Source: Glaciozyma antarctica PI12 (lineage: Eukaryota > Basidiomycota > Microbotryomycetes > Kriegeriales > Camptobasidiaceae). From it: a stretch of DNA of 64,000 bases. The notes beneath the pieces are model-generated. The model saw nothing but the letters and a program-made list of their open reading frames with translations. It did not search any database and was not told the origin of the DNA. The stretch covers positions 1,341,431 to 1,405,430 of the forward strand of contig KZ627148.1 in assembly GCA_002917775.1 (NCBI GenBank). The letters run 5' to 3'. Both the position numbers and the translations under genes were made by a program. This document shows, piece after piece, positions 42,013-53,236 of this stretch. Numbering within the stretch: the first letter of the stretch is position 1; each line of letters opens with the position of its first letter.

Positions 42013-44611
42013 ATGGCACGAGGCTACGTACCAGGCGACTCCTCCCCGGACGACCCTTATTCGAAGAGCGACGCGACGGGAACGAGACAGGGCGAGAAGT
42101 ACCCTCCACGCCCATCACCCTCCTCAACCTCAGTGCATATCCCCCTACTCGACTCGGACGACCTCGACGGCGAGCCTGAGAGGAGCTCACCTCGCAGCGG
42201 CGCGTTGATGCGCCGCACGTCGTCCTCCGCCTTCTCCTCCAGATCCCGCCTTCATCCTTACACCCTTATCCCCGCCTTCATACTCGGCATATTCATCGCC
42301 CGCAGTGGCTTCTTCGGACGTGGTACCATCTGGTGGCAGACGCCAGACTTTGTGCTCAACTCGTACTCGATGGGCCCGACGAACGACGTGAGCTGGCTTG
42401 CAAGCTGCTGCTGGAGCAAGGCAGCTAACGCGGACCTCCACAGGACCGCCTACGACTCCCCACCTTTCCCTCCAACTACACCATTCACTCCTCGGGCCAC
42501 CTCTTCCTCCACCCCTCCTCCCTCGACCCCTCCTCCGCCACCTCCTCCCTCTCGCCTGAGCAAGCCGTTCTCGCTCCTGCCGGGGTCCGCCATCCGATTC
42601 ATGACCTTATAACGAATGCGACGCGAGATTGGGAGGCGAAACTATCGCGCCAAAGCAAGACGCTCGAGGAGGCAGTGCGGGACTACAGGCGGCGGCACCG
42701 CATGAACCCTCCGAAAGGCTTCGACGACTGGTGGGTCTCTTCATGTATAGGCCTTAAGTGGAGCTGTGACTTATACCTGCTGGTCCCACGCAGGTTCCGC
42801 TTTGCAAAGACTAACGACGTCGTCCTCATCGACGAATTCGACTCGATCCTTCGCGACGTCTTCCCCTTCTTTGCCCTCTCCCCGAAAACAATCAGCTCCC
42901 GCGCCATTAAGCTTCAGAACGACCCTTCGACCTTTACGATGGTCGTCAAAGGCGGGAAAGTCAAGATTATTGGCGCGCACAAGGACGACGGCCGAGCGGA
43001 GGATCAGGAGGAGTTGATGTTGCAGTGGATGCAGTGGGTTCCCGATGTTAACATCACGATGAGCGCGCACGATGGACCGAGTATCATGATGGACGCCAAG
43101 AGCCGGGAGAAGCACGAGGAGGCTGCGAAGAAGGGCGTCTGTGAGTTGACGAGCGTTTAGGGTGGTAGCGAGCTGAACTGACTCGCTCGCTTTCTGCTGC
43201 AGTGCTCACCGAGTCGGAGGCGCTTGAAGTGGACGATGATGCTGGGTGGGTGCTCTCTCATTCAGCCCGACGAAGCTCGCTGACAGCAACTCCTTGCGCA
43301 GCTTGTGGGGCTTCTCGCTCGCCTGTCCCGAGGACTCGCGCCTACGACGCTACTCGAAGGGACTCGAGACTTCTACCCTACCCTCCGGCCCAAGCTACGT
43401 TCACGACCACCTCAAATCGATGGATCTGTGCTCGAATCCCGAATGGCAATACCTCCACGGTACGCCCGTTAATCTACCCTCTCCCTACCTCGCTGACCCT
43501 TTGCGCTCACAGGATTCACCGCCTGGCCCGGCACGCGTCCCCAAGTCCTTCGCCCACTCTTTTCCTTCGCCAAAACCTCCCTCCATTCCGACATCCTCCT
43601 CACCCCGCTCGAGCAGTACTGGGATCACGAGCCGTGGGACCCAGCCTGGGAAGCGAAGAAGGAGAACAAGGCGATGTGGCGCGGCTCGACGACGGGAGTC
43701 TGGTTCGACCGCACGACGTGGTGGCGTTCTAGCCAGCGCGTGAGGCTGTATTTCACCTCCAAGGACCGTACGGGGAGTCGATTGGTGCGGTTCGATGGAG
43801 TGGGAGAGGAGAGCGGGATGGGCGTCGAGTCGATTGTCGAGAGGAACGTTTCGACGAGCGCACTCGTCGAGAGGTACCTCGATTTTGGGTTCTCCGGCAA
43901 GGCGGGACAGTGTACGGAGGAGGATGGATCGTGTGATGCGGTTAAGGAGCTTATTGAGTTTATGCCGACGCTTGGGTGGAACCAGGCGAACGAGTACAAG
44001 TACCTCCTCGACCTCGATGGGAATGCGTGGAGCGGGAGGTTCCATCGCCTCTTGTCGTCTAACTCGGTCGTGCTGAAGAGTACCATCTTCCCCGAGTGGT
44101 ACGTCTTCTCATCCTTTCACCGAACTCGATCGCTAACTCCTCTCGCCGCAGGTATTCGGGCTGGATTCAACCCTGGGTGCAGTACGTCCCTCCCCCTGTC
44201 CCCTTCCTCGTACGTTCCCGCTAACCTCTCGCACAGCTACGTCCCTCTCAAAGTCGACTACAGCGACCTCTTTGACATCATGGCTTTCTTCTCGGGCGAC
44301 CTCGAAGGGCGGAACGGGCACGAGGAGATGGCGAAGAAGATTGCGGTGCAGGGGCAGGAGTACGCGGCGAAGTATTGGCGGTATGCGGATATGGAAGCTT
44401 GTGAGTTCTCGTCGTGTCGAGCCGAGTGAGAGATGAGCTGATGGACGGGGGCGCGCAGATTTCTTTCGCCTGGCGTTGGAGTGGGCGAGGGCAACTTGTG
44501 CGTTTCTTTCTGGGTTCGACGAGGTGGCGATGAGCTATTGCTGATTAGTTTTTTTGGGCAGCTCATGATCGAAAGTCGATGGAGTACAAAGGCCCTGGGA
44601 CCGGAGCCTGA
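42013..44611 (+). CDS. GT90 (CAP10-type) glycosyltransferase, type II membrane protein
   Basis: A Golgi-type glycosyltransferase of the family that includes cryptococcal CAP10 and xylosyltransferase CXT1. It starts MARGYVPGDSSPDDPYSKSD. A single signal anchor follows a Ser-rich cytosolic tail (LHPYTLIPAFILGIFIARSG). The stem and catalytic domain follow, with KGFDDWFRFAKTND, the hallmark MWRGSTTGVWFD (donor-binding region), YKYLLDLDGNAWSGRFHRLL and KSTIFPEWYSGWIQPWVQYV, then YSDLFDIMAFFSGD. The end is KSMEYKGPGTGA-stop. All exons join in frame. In this group such enzymes add xylose or other sugars to capsule, mannan or glycolipids; the donor and acceptor here are not known. Confidence 0.9.
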
Positions 44612-44766
44612 AAGGGAGCAGTGGGAGGGGAGCACACGCAATCGCATGATCTTATTCGTTACATCCACCCCGCTTTCTCCGGCCATCTACGATTGCGCAA
44701 AGGCGCCATTTCTGAGGAGAGTAGACTCGTTAGTCGCCCCGTCGATTCTGCAAAGAACGCGAAGGC

Positions 44767-46094
44767 TCACCTCCTCATCCGCACGAACTCGCGGTACGGC
44801 GGCGCTTTCGGAGGCTGAATCGGTGCCGTTGGGATTGCAGAGATACCGGTGGAAGAATAGAACGTCTCCGAGTCGTAAGCGCTGTTCGTACCTTCGCATC
44901 AGCAAGTACGGGCGAGGAAGGGAGGAAGGACGTACCTGAGGTCTCCGCAGGCTACGAAAGGGGAGATGAATCGCATATCTCCAACGAGGTTGTTGGTACG
45001 AGGAGAGATGCTGTCTGATTCGCTGGCGGGAGACGAGTAGGGGAAGTCGAGGAGGGGTTTCGAGAGGTCGGGAGTGACGCCCGAGCGAAAGTTCTCGCAG
45101 ACGACGAACGCCTCTGCAGACGACGGGCATGGTTAGCGCAAGTCCTGTGGCAGAGGCGAGGATCGACTTGCCCATACTGCTGTTGCGAGAGCTACGGGGT
45201 TTGGCGCAGGTCACTCGCTCGAAGTAGCAGCGCAGCTGGTCGTAGAGGAGTGTGACGTCGCGACCGCGGAAGATCTTGGCGACGAAGACTCCCCCAGGGC
45301 GGAGGACGTGGAGTGTGATGTTGAGGGCCTGCGCAAAGGAGCGTCAGTGCCGTGAGGAGGTGGCAGGGAGGAAGAAGGCGCACGGCGAGGAGAAGCTGGG
45401 CTTGAACGAACTCATCGAGATCATGTAGGCCGGTCACTAGGATAAGAGCTCAGTATTCAAATGCTTCAGTACTAAATGGTCAGACGTACCGTCGGGAGCG
45501 CCGTCGCAAACCACGAGATCAGCGAGACCTCCTTTAAAGTGGCCGATGATCTGCTCCGCCGTTGCCTTCTTCGTGATGTCTCCTTCAATCTCCACGACTC
45601 CAGGAAGTGGTGCCTGTAGTATAATACGTGAGTCGACGGGAGCAGGAGAGGGGAGAGAGAGAGCACCATCGGCTGAAGGTCCACGGCGATGATTGTGGCG
45701 GAGGAACCTTCTGGTCGTCCTTCGCTGTACGCGGAGGCGTGTATGAGTTTTCAATACTTTAGTGCACCTGGAGAGATGGCTACGCACTTGAGTTTCTTCG
45801 TCAATACCTGCGACCAGCTCCCGGGGGCAGCGCAGAGGTCTACCACGCGTTCGACCCCTTGGAAGAGGTTGAACTGCTCATCGAGGTGAAGAAGCTTTGA
45901 CGAGAGCAGAGTCAGTGAATTCAGCGTCCACGACGGTACGACAAGCTCACCTTGTACGCCGATCGAGCTCGATAACCTGGAAGAAAGCGCGTAAGGGAAT
46001 GCGCTCGTGAGGCACCACCGGACGACGCGGACGTACCTTCCTCCTTGGCGCTTCGAAAGAAGACGTCGCGCTTGAGAGCAGAGGTCTTGCCCAT
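44767..46094 (-). CDS. TRM7: tRNA 2'-O-ribose methyltransferase TRM7 (FtsJ family)
   Basis: Methylates the anticodon loop of certain tRNAs at positions 32 and 34, with Trm732 and Trm734 as partners. It starts [20 protein letters not shown]. The K-D-K-E catalytic set is visible: Lys in [17 protein letters not shown], Asp in [19 protein letters not shown], Lys in [13 protein letters not shown] and Glu in SSRNSSMEAFVVCE. The SAM-binding loop is [15 protein letters not shown]. The C-terminal extension ends [12 protein letters not shown]-stop. Introns are short and keep the frame. The gene is convergent with GT90 (155 bp) and downstream of the 2OG-oxygenase-like gene on the same strand. Confidence 0.95.
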
Positions 46095-46490
46095 AACGGA
46101 GCAGTGGTGTGGGGGTCGAGGAGCTGGACGCGAAGAGGCTTTTGCGTGCAAGTCAAGCGGGGAGAGCTGCGTGTGGCCTCGGGTGGGCTGCTGGCTGGTA
46201 GGACGTTCCTTGTGAGTCCTGTGAGCGGTAAAGGCGGTGGATCAAACAAGCAGGAGAACGCGGTAGCTTTCGTGCCGTGGCCCGCTGAGAGGAGCAAGAG
46301 GTTTTATTTATTTATTCGAGCCAGGGGGTCAGGCGGGAATTAATGGACCTTCGAAGGCTCCGCGGAGCTTGGACGTTCAGCTTGAGACGAGCTCTCCCAG
46401 GTCTTTCTATCGCGCTTTTGGCGACGCAGCAGCGAGATTCAGACCAAGCTTGAGAGGATTGCGAAGGTCTCGCTACTCTTCTCGTCCACG
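46095..46490. other. Intergenic region between the 2OG-oxygenase-like gene and TRM7
   Basis: About 400 bp with the TRM7 promoter on one side and the 3' end of the 2OG-like gene on the other. An AT-rich run on the minus strand (46302-46317) looks like overlapping polyadenylation signals. No gene is seen here. Confidence 0.45.
46302..46317 (-). terminator. Putative polyadenylation signal cluster
   Basis: On the minus strand the sequence reads GAATAAATAAATAAAAC, giving overlapping AATAAA hexamers. This is strikingly AT-rich for this region and lies downstream of the 2OG-oxygenase-like gene on the same strand. Confidence 0.4.
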
Positions 46491-46542
46491 TTACAAAACT
46501 GGGAACCTATCCCAAGCCTCGCTCCATCCCTTCTTGACCCCC

Positions 46543-48310
46543 TCATACATCCTCTCTTGCTCCACCTTCCCCAATTCCACCCACGCCCCCCTCACTCCCA
46601 TACTCGTGCCACAAGAATAAGCTCGAGCTACACCAAAACGCCATGCTCCCCCTCCCGCGCTCGTCATGTACCGGCGTATTCGAGTGCGTAAAAACCGCTG
46701 AGGGGAAGAGGAAGACGTCTCCTGGCCCAACTTGGACCACGAGCTGGGCCTCCCAGAGGACGACCCAAGCTGAGCGACGCGAGTCGAATGTACCGAAGGG
46801 AAAGATGCCGCACAGGCCTGGACCTGCGAAGTTCGTTAGGGTAGGAGCGGGAGAGAAGAGGACGGACCAAGGTTGTGGTAGTCGCGGTGGGGGAGGCAGG
46901 CGACTCGTTCGGTGTTGATGCAGATGCTTGCAAAGGCGCCGAAGAGGAAGTGGAGGCCTACGCTGGCGAGGGAGCGGGCTACGGAGGCGTGATAGTCGAA
47001 TAGAAGGGGATAGTGCGTCTTTAGGCAGTCTGCCAACACAGTTAGCAGCCGATCTCGCAAAGAAGCGAGCGAGAAACTCACCCGAAACATGCTCTCGCAC
47101 TTTGCTGAACCCGTTCCCGCGCATCAACCGAGTCCATTTCGAAAGGTGCTTCGTGAACGACATGCTGTACCCCAATCTCGCCGCTCCCTGCTCCCGATGT
47201 ACCCCAATCTGTCGAATCTCATGCGCACCCCGACCTCTATCGTGGCGGATAGGCCCAATCGCTTTCTTCCCACTCGTCGCCGCTTTGATCTCTGCTTCCA
47301 CCTCATTCGCCAGCGACGAGTGCGAGTCCGGGCGTTCGATTCGCGTGCCAAAGGCTCGGCCTGTGAGGTCGGTGAAGGTGGTCGATTTTCCGGCGACGTT
47401 GGTGCGGTGGGAGAAGGTGAAGGAGGCGAGGCGGGGGTCGGTCGAGATGAGGTGGGCTTTTATTTGCGAGTGGGAGGATGGGGAAGGCGGAGATTGAGGA
47501 GGATGTGATGATGAGGAAGACGAAGTTGATGCGAGTGCGTCGTCTTGTCGTGTGAAGGGAGGGCTGTGAGGTTGAAGCTTGAGTTGCGGCGAAGGAATGG
47601 AGGAAGGGATTGCGAAGGAGAGGGGAGAGGGTAGGGATGGTCGGGTTGATGCTGGAGCTGTAGAAGCTGACCTCGGAAACAGCTTGTGATCCAATCTGTT
47701 GCCTTGAAGACCTGCTCGCCGCGTCGCAGGCAGAGTGAAGGCCATCACGTCCGGCACCGCTCCCAAAACAAGTTCGACATCGAGCCTCGCGTTCGTCCTT
47801 TCGCTCGCCGACTTGAGCTTGTCATCCTCCCTGGATCGCTTCGTAGGAGAACTGGGCAGCGACTTCGGGTTGAAGGAGGAGAAGGAGGAGAGTCGGTAGC
47901 GATCACGGGATCGACTTCCTTGCGAGGGAGAGTGGTCGAGCGGAAAGGAGGGGTCGACGGAGAGGAATCGCTGTCTTTGATATCCTCGCCATTTAGTGGC
48001 TCGAGAGCGATCTCGCTTCTCAGCGAGGACAGCTCGACGGCGAGGTGCAGCAGGTCGGTGCGCTCGAGGTTGGTCTGCGGGGCTCAGCAAAACGCTCTCG
48101 TGTAGAGAAAAATCCACGCACCGACTCGGAAAGAGGATCAAGCAGTGTGTTCCCCGTGCGGTGCAGCGAAGCCTGATCCAGCGCGTCCACTCGCTTCGAG
48201 ACGGCGGCTGAGACAGCCGCGCCGCAGAGGCAGAGGTTCAGTCCTTGACAACACTCTGGGCAGAGCTGCTGAGAGGAGACGCTCGAGCAAGCTTTCCTGA
48301 CCTTGACCAT
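46543..48310 (-). CDS. 2OG-Fe(II) oxygenase-like protein of a basidiomycete family (TET/JBP-like fold suspected)
   Basis: The C-terminal half shows a double-stranded beta-helix pattern. LFGAFASICINTERVACLPH leads into HRD in PHRDYHNLGPGLCGIFPFG (HxD iron ligands), then VVLWEAQLVVQVGPGDVFLF, FPSAVFTHSNTPV (distal His) and RGRGSMAFW (candidate 2OG-binding Arg). From memory this resembles a family much expanded in mushrooms, related to or confused with fungal TET/JBP-type dioxygenases; the substrate is unknown. The N-terminus (start MVKVRKACSSVSSQQ) has a Cys-rich CPECCQGLNLCLCG patch and a long Ser/Pro linker. One frame change is needed near 47840-47910. A run of six G (minus strand, 46586-46591) may hide a longer C-terminus ending WDRFPVL at 46491. 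It is divergent from the BYE1-like gene by 173 bp. Confidence 0.65.
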
Positions 48311-48483
48311 GAAGCAGGAAGGCCAGGATCGTTGAAGCGGAGGGAGAAAGAAGCGCGCTCGCTGGGCCAAAGTTGGCAGGGGCAAAGTGGGACCCCCCTG
48401 GCCACCTCTCTGCCCTGCCCCTCTCCGTTCCCCTTGCGCTTTCTGCTCCTTCCGCACGCTCGACAACAAGACTCGACAACAAG

Positions 48484-51400
48484 ATGGCAGGAGCCCGTAT
48501 CAGAAACCCTTCAAGCCGAGCTCTCGCCATCGCCGCAGAGGCTCTCACTCCCGCCGCGCCTCCCCGAGTCAGGAATCGCAAACCAGCAGCGTCTCGTACG
48601 AAGAAGGTCGCCGCGACCAAGAACGGGAAGGGCAAGAGCAAGGCGATAGATCCGGAACTACTGGAGGAGCAGGAGGAGGCGATGGAGGACGACGAGGAGA
48701 AGGAGCCAGACTTGACGTTGTGTACGTTCTCTTCCTCTTGTCGACCCGGGTGGGTGGGACGTGGAGCTGACGGCACGGTTCCTCTTGCAGACTGTATCTG
48801 CCTCGGCTTCGACACGGGGGAACAGCCTATGATTCAGTGCTCATCCTGCTCCAATTGGTAAGTGCAGCTTCGCCGATCCGAGTGGGCGGGAGGAGGCGTC
48901 CACCCGAGAGGATGTTGCGGTGTACTGGAGAGCTAACTGGGAACTCTGTTGCTACAGGTTCCACTTTCGCTGCGTCAACCTCACCGAAGACGAAGCCTCC
49001 AACATCGAAGCGTACTGCTGCGACATCTGCGAGGAGATGGGAGCTGGACACACGCTACGTGAGTCACTTTCTCTTCGCGCACCCGTTCTCCTCTATCGCT
49101 GTTGGTGGCTTGGATCCTTGACTATGTTGGATGGGGCGTGGGGCCATTGACCGGCGCACCATGCAGGCGGGAGCTCGCTTTCTTGGGCTGGGCTGAGCAG
49201 GCCTCCTTCCGACCTTGGGTCGCCTTTGCATTTGTTACTACCATACACTACCATGCCTAGCTGTGGAAGCCGGTTCCTGTTGAGCCGCACTTCTTCGCTT
49301 GGCCTCGATCGAAGCAGCGAGCGCAGCGCTGCCCGCACCTCTCCCCTCCTTCCCATCCTCTCCACCCTCTCCCATCCACCCTCTCGCCGCCTATAACCAC
49401 CCCGCCTTCTCCCCATCGGCCATCGTCCCCGTCAAGGACCGCGCGCAGCGCCAGCGTCGAACGCGAGATGTTGAAGCCTCGAGTGAAGAGGAAGGCCTGG
49501 AGGCGGTGGAGGGGGCGGGGCGGGGACAGCTAGCTTACCTTGCCGAAGTGCGATAGTCCTCAGCGTGCTGCCTTCGCGTTCACAGTCGCAGCCGAGGGAG
49601 CCCTCGCTGGCTGCTTCGACGAGATGGAGGACAAGACGGCAGCAACGGCGGCGATGGGCGGTCCAGCGGCGGCTTGAGCTCCTGAAGGAGGAAAGCTCTT
49701 CTTCAGGGCTTGCTTCCACCTGGCGCCTCTGGGGTGGGAGGGCTCAGGGCGTCGCAGCGTCCTCGCTCTTTCGCCCTTTCGAGCATTCCTTCTCTTCAAC
49801 TCCCCTCCTCTCCCGACAGTCGCTGACCATTGCTTCCCTCGCAGGATCTACCGACGCATCTACTTCACGCGCCAAACTACTACCCGCCTCGTCCGAGGAC
49901 GAGGACGACGCGCTCGCCGACCCTGATGCAGAGATGTCACTTCCTTCCTCCCCTTCTGTCGCCGGCTCCGAGGACGACGAGGAGATGTCGGAGGACGACT
50001 ACGAGGGAGATAAGAAGGGAGGAAAGCAGCGCAAGAGGGGAAAGGGCGCGGATGGGAGGAGGAGGAAGAGCGACGCAGGCAGCGAGGTGGACGAGGAGTA
50101 CGTCGGCGACGAGGAAAGCGTCCTGAGGGATCGACCGAGGAAGAGGAACAGGACCAAGGCTCCTCAAGTGAGTACCTTTTTCAGCGTTCTTCACGATGGG
50201 AAGGTGCTAACGGTGACTCTGGCAGCCCGCCGCGAAACGCGATCGACGACGAAGCGCGTCCGCCATCGAGTCGTCTCCCCCTCCTCCGCCCAAGCGTAGC
50301 TATCAACGCAAACCCGCCGTCCCAGTTCCTCCCCCTCCTTCCTCCAGCACCGCATCGACGCCAGCGACCGACAAGACCCGCGCCCACTGCACCAAAACAC
50401 TCGCCTCCCTCTTCCAATCCATCTTCTCCGTCTCCGACGCCGACGCCAACTCTGCCGGCGTCGAAGTGCGCGCCGCCGCGTTTGCGGAGAGCGTCGAAGT
50501 GGAGCTCTTCGACGGGTTCGGCGAGGTCGACCACAAGGGGATCAAAGGTCCTCGAACAAAGTACGCCGCCAAGTTTCGCTCGCTGCACTTCAACCTCAAG
50601 TCGAACGCGGCGTTCCGGTCCCGCATCTCGTCCAGCTCTCTCGGACCGGCCGAGATCGTCAACATGTCGAACGAGGACCTCCTCACGCCCGAACTCAAGG
50701 CGATGGCCGAGTCGGTTCGGGCAGCGAGTCTCAAGCATTCGGTCATGGAGGTACTCGCGGCGCCTACGGCCAAGCGAACGCACAAGGGCGAGGAGGAGAT
50801 CGACAATTACGCAGCGGGCGCAGCGGCGGCGGAGGAGCGGGCGTTGGAGCAGAGGGAGCTCGTCGAGCGGCAGAAGCAGGCCGAGAGGGCGCGCGAGCGG
50901 TCCGCGTCGTTCTCGGGCTCGATGCAGGACAGCCCGGCGCCGATCGCGTCGCCTAGGAACGAGCTGTTTGCGTTCGGATCGCCGAGCGCTAGCACGTCCC
51001 CCGCTGCGAGCGAGTCGCCTGCCGCCCTTTCGCTCCCCTTCCCCTCGTCGTCCTCTCGCCCTCGATCATCGCTACCGACCTCCAGCCTCTCCATCACCGC
51101 CGAGGATCTTGGCCTCGATTCGACCGGCCCCTCGTCCGTCGAACACGCCGAGCAGAAGGAGGCCGCGCCGTCGCCGTCTGCCGCTAGCGCCGCCTCTCCG
51201 TTCCCGCTGAGCGCGGGATCATCTTCAGTGGACGGTGCGATGCTCCCTCCTCCTCCTCGGAGCCGCAGTAGCTTCGACATGGCGTCAATTTGGGCGCAAG
51301 CGAAGCCGTCGCCGACGCTCCCTTCCTCCGAGCAGGTCGAGTCGACGCCGATGAACGACAGTGCTGAGCAGGTCACGACGGGAGCGAAGAACGAGGACGA

Positions 51401-53093
51401 CTACGATCCTTTTGCGTCGACGAGTCGAGGCGGGAACGGCGGCGACGACGAGGATTTCGAGTCGTCGCTACTTCGCGACGAGCCTGCGGTCCCGCTTCTC
51501 AAATCCGCCATCAAGCCTGCGACCGCCTCTCAGCAGTCCGGTAGATCGATCACTCCTCACAACCAACCTCCCCCTCACTCTTCCTCGACCACGCACTCGA
51601 CCCCCCTCTCCGAACTCGTCCCCATCTGGGCCGGAGACGTGATCGTCCCCGACGAAGGCGGCTTCCCAGCTTTCGGCGTGCAGATCGGAGGACGCGCGTT
51701 CGGCACCGCGCACGAGGTCTGGAGTCAGCTGCTTCCGCGCGGGCTGACGATGGACGGTCGGATCCCGACCAAGGTCGCGAGCAAGTACCTGGTCGAGTGC
51801 TCGTTCGCCAGCAGTCGCGAGCTCGTCGTCGTCGCTCTCCAGGCGGACTTGACGGGTCCGTCGGAGCAGTTCCCGTACAAGCCCACCGGACCCAGCTGCC
51901 TCGCCAAGCACGCGCGCGTCGTCGAGTTTTACGTCAAGAAGGACAGGACTGGGGTCATCAGCCCGCCCGAGCAGCTCAAGAAGGTTGTCAAGGACATCTA
52001 CATCATCCCGCTCAAGAAGGACGCTCCGCTGCCCGAGTACATCGAGCTCCTCGACGAGCACAACGTTGCGGAGAAGGGAGAGCGCGAGCAGGACTTGCTT
52101 CTCTGCGTTCTCGTCATCCAGAAGGGTGCGCTCCCAACGACGTTTTTCACCACCGGTCCTTCAATCCCAGCGCCGGCGCCAGCACCCATCCTTCCCCTTT
52201 CCTCAACGTCGTTCCCCTCGGCCTCTCCCTCGCCCTGGCCAACTTCGTCGCAATCTCCCCTCCCTACCTTCGCTCCCCACCCCTCTGCCCTCTCCGCCTT
52301 CCCTCAACCCTACTCCCCATCCCTCCCCTTCTCCCACGCCCCCGAACCCACTCTCCAAAACGCCTCCGCCTCAGGCCTTTCCTCCCTCCTGTCCAACCCC
52401 TCCCTCCTCTCCTCCGTCCTCACCTCCAACACGACCGCCGTCCAAAACCTCGCTGCGAACCCGAACCTCCTCGCCGCTATCGCCAATGCCCCCGGCACGG
52501 CTCAGCTGCTCGCGGACCTCATGAAAGGCGGAGGACTGCCCGTCGCCGGAGGAGGAGGGTTCTCGCCTATGCAACAGCAGCAGCAGCAGCAGCAGGGGTA
52601 CGGAGGACCTGGACCGGCGCGAGGAGAGGGGAACGCGAGTCCGCTGGCGGGGGGAGCTTCTCCGCCTTCGAGGAGCGTCGGCTTCGTTCACCCGAGCAGG
52701 ATGGCGTTGGTTCCGGATTTCGCTCCTGCTGCAGCTGGAGGAGGGTGGAGTGGAGGGAGAGACGATGGGGGAGGAGGGTGGGGAGGTGGGCGAGACGATG
52801 GTGGAGGATGGGGAGGAGGACGAGGTGATGGTGGCGCCGGAGGCGGCGGAGCAGGAGGCTGGGGAGGAGGACGAGCTGATGGGGCTCCTGGAGGTCGTGG
52901 TGGTTGGGGAGACGGCGAACGAGGGGGAGGGTACGGAGGAGGAGATGGGAGCAGAGGACGTGGAGGAGGGTACCGCGGGGGTGGAGATCGAGGAGGGAGA
53001 GGAAGATTCTCGCCCAATGAGCGAGGGTCGGGCTGGGGCGCGCGGAGGAGGACGGTGGGGAGGGGCGGAGGAGGAGGAGGAGGAGGGTACTGA
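48484..53093 (+). CDS. PHD-TFIIS-SPOC protein (BYE1-like transcription regulator) with Gly-rich tail
   Basis: A nuclear regulator of RNA polymerase II elongation, similar in architecture to yeast Bye1 and animal DIDO/PHF3. It starts MAGARIRNPSSRALAIAAEA. The PHD finger is YCICLGFDTGEQPMIQCSSC with NWFHFRC and YCCDIC. After acidic and basic linkers comes the TFIIS central-type domain (KYAAKFRSLHFNLKSNAAFR, VNMSNEDLLTPELKAMAESV). The SPOC domain follows (LVPIWAGDVIVPDEGGF, YKPTGPSCLAKHARVVEFYV). The end has eight Gln and a Gly/Arg/Trp-rich tail of WGGGR-type repeats. From 50222 to the stop the frame is continuous. The exon structure between the PHD finger and 49848 is unclear: an exon-like stretch (about 49299-49545) does not join the next exon in frame. 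Confidence 0.85.
52572..52595 (+). repeat. CAG microsatellite coding for eight glutamines
   Basis: One CAA followed by seven CAG codons inside the BYE1-like gene, giving QQQQQQQQ between the SPOC domain and the Gly-rich tail. Length variation between strains is likely. Confidence 0.9.
52730..53092 (+). repeat. GGA/GGT-rich minisatellite coding for WGGGR-type repeats
   Basis: Imperfect tandem units coding for GGWGGGRDDGG, GGWGGGRGDGG, GGWGGGRADG and related Gly/Arg-rich blocks at the C-terminus of the BYE1-like protein. The repeated, purine-only character makes long false open frames on both strands. Confidence 0.8.
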
Positions 53094-53236
53094 AGCTTGC
53101 GAGATGTCTCTTTTTGTAACAATCTGTGTTACGTGTAAAGCTGTGGCTCGTTACTAAACTGCTTCGTAAATTACTGCTCAAGACGATCTCGTGTTCGTGC
53201 AAAGACACATAAAAAGATGGTCCCCCCTCCCACTCA

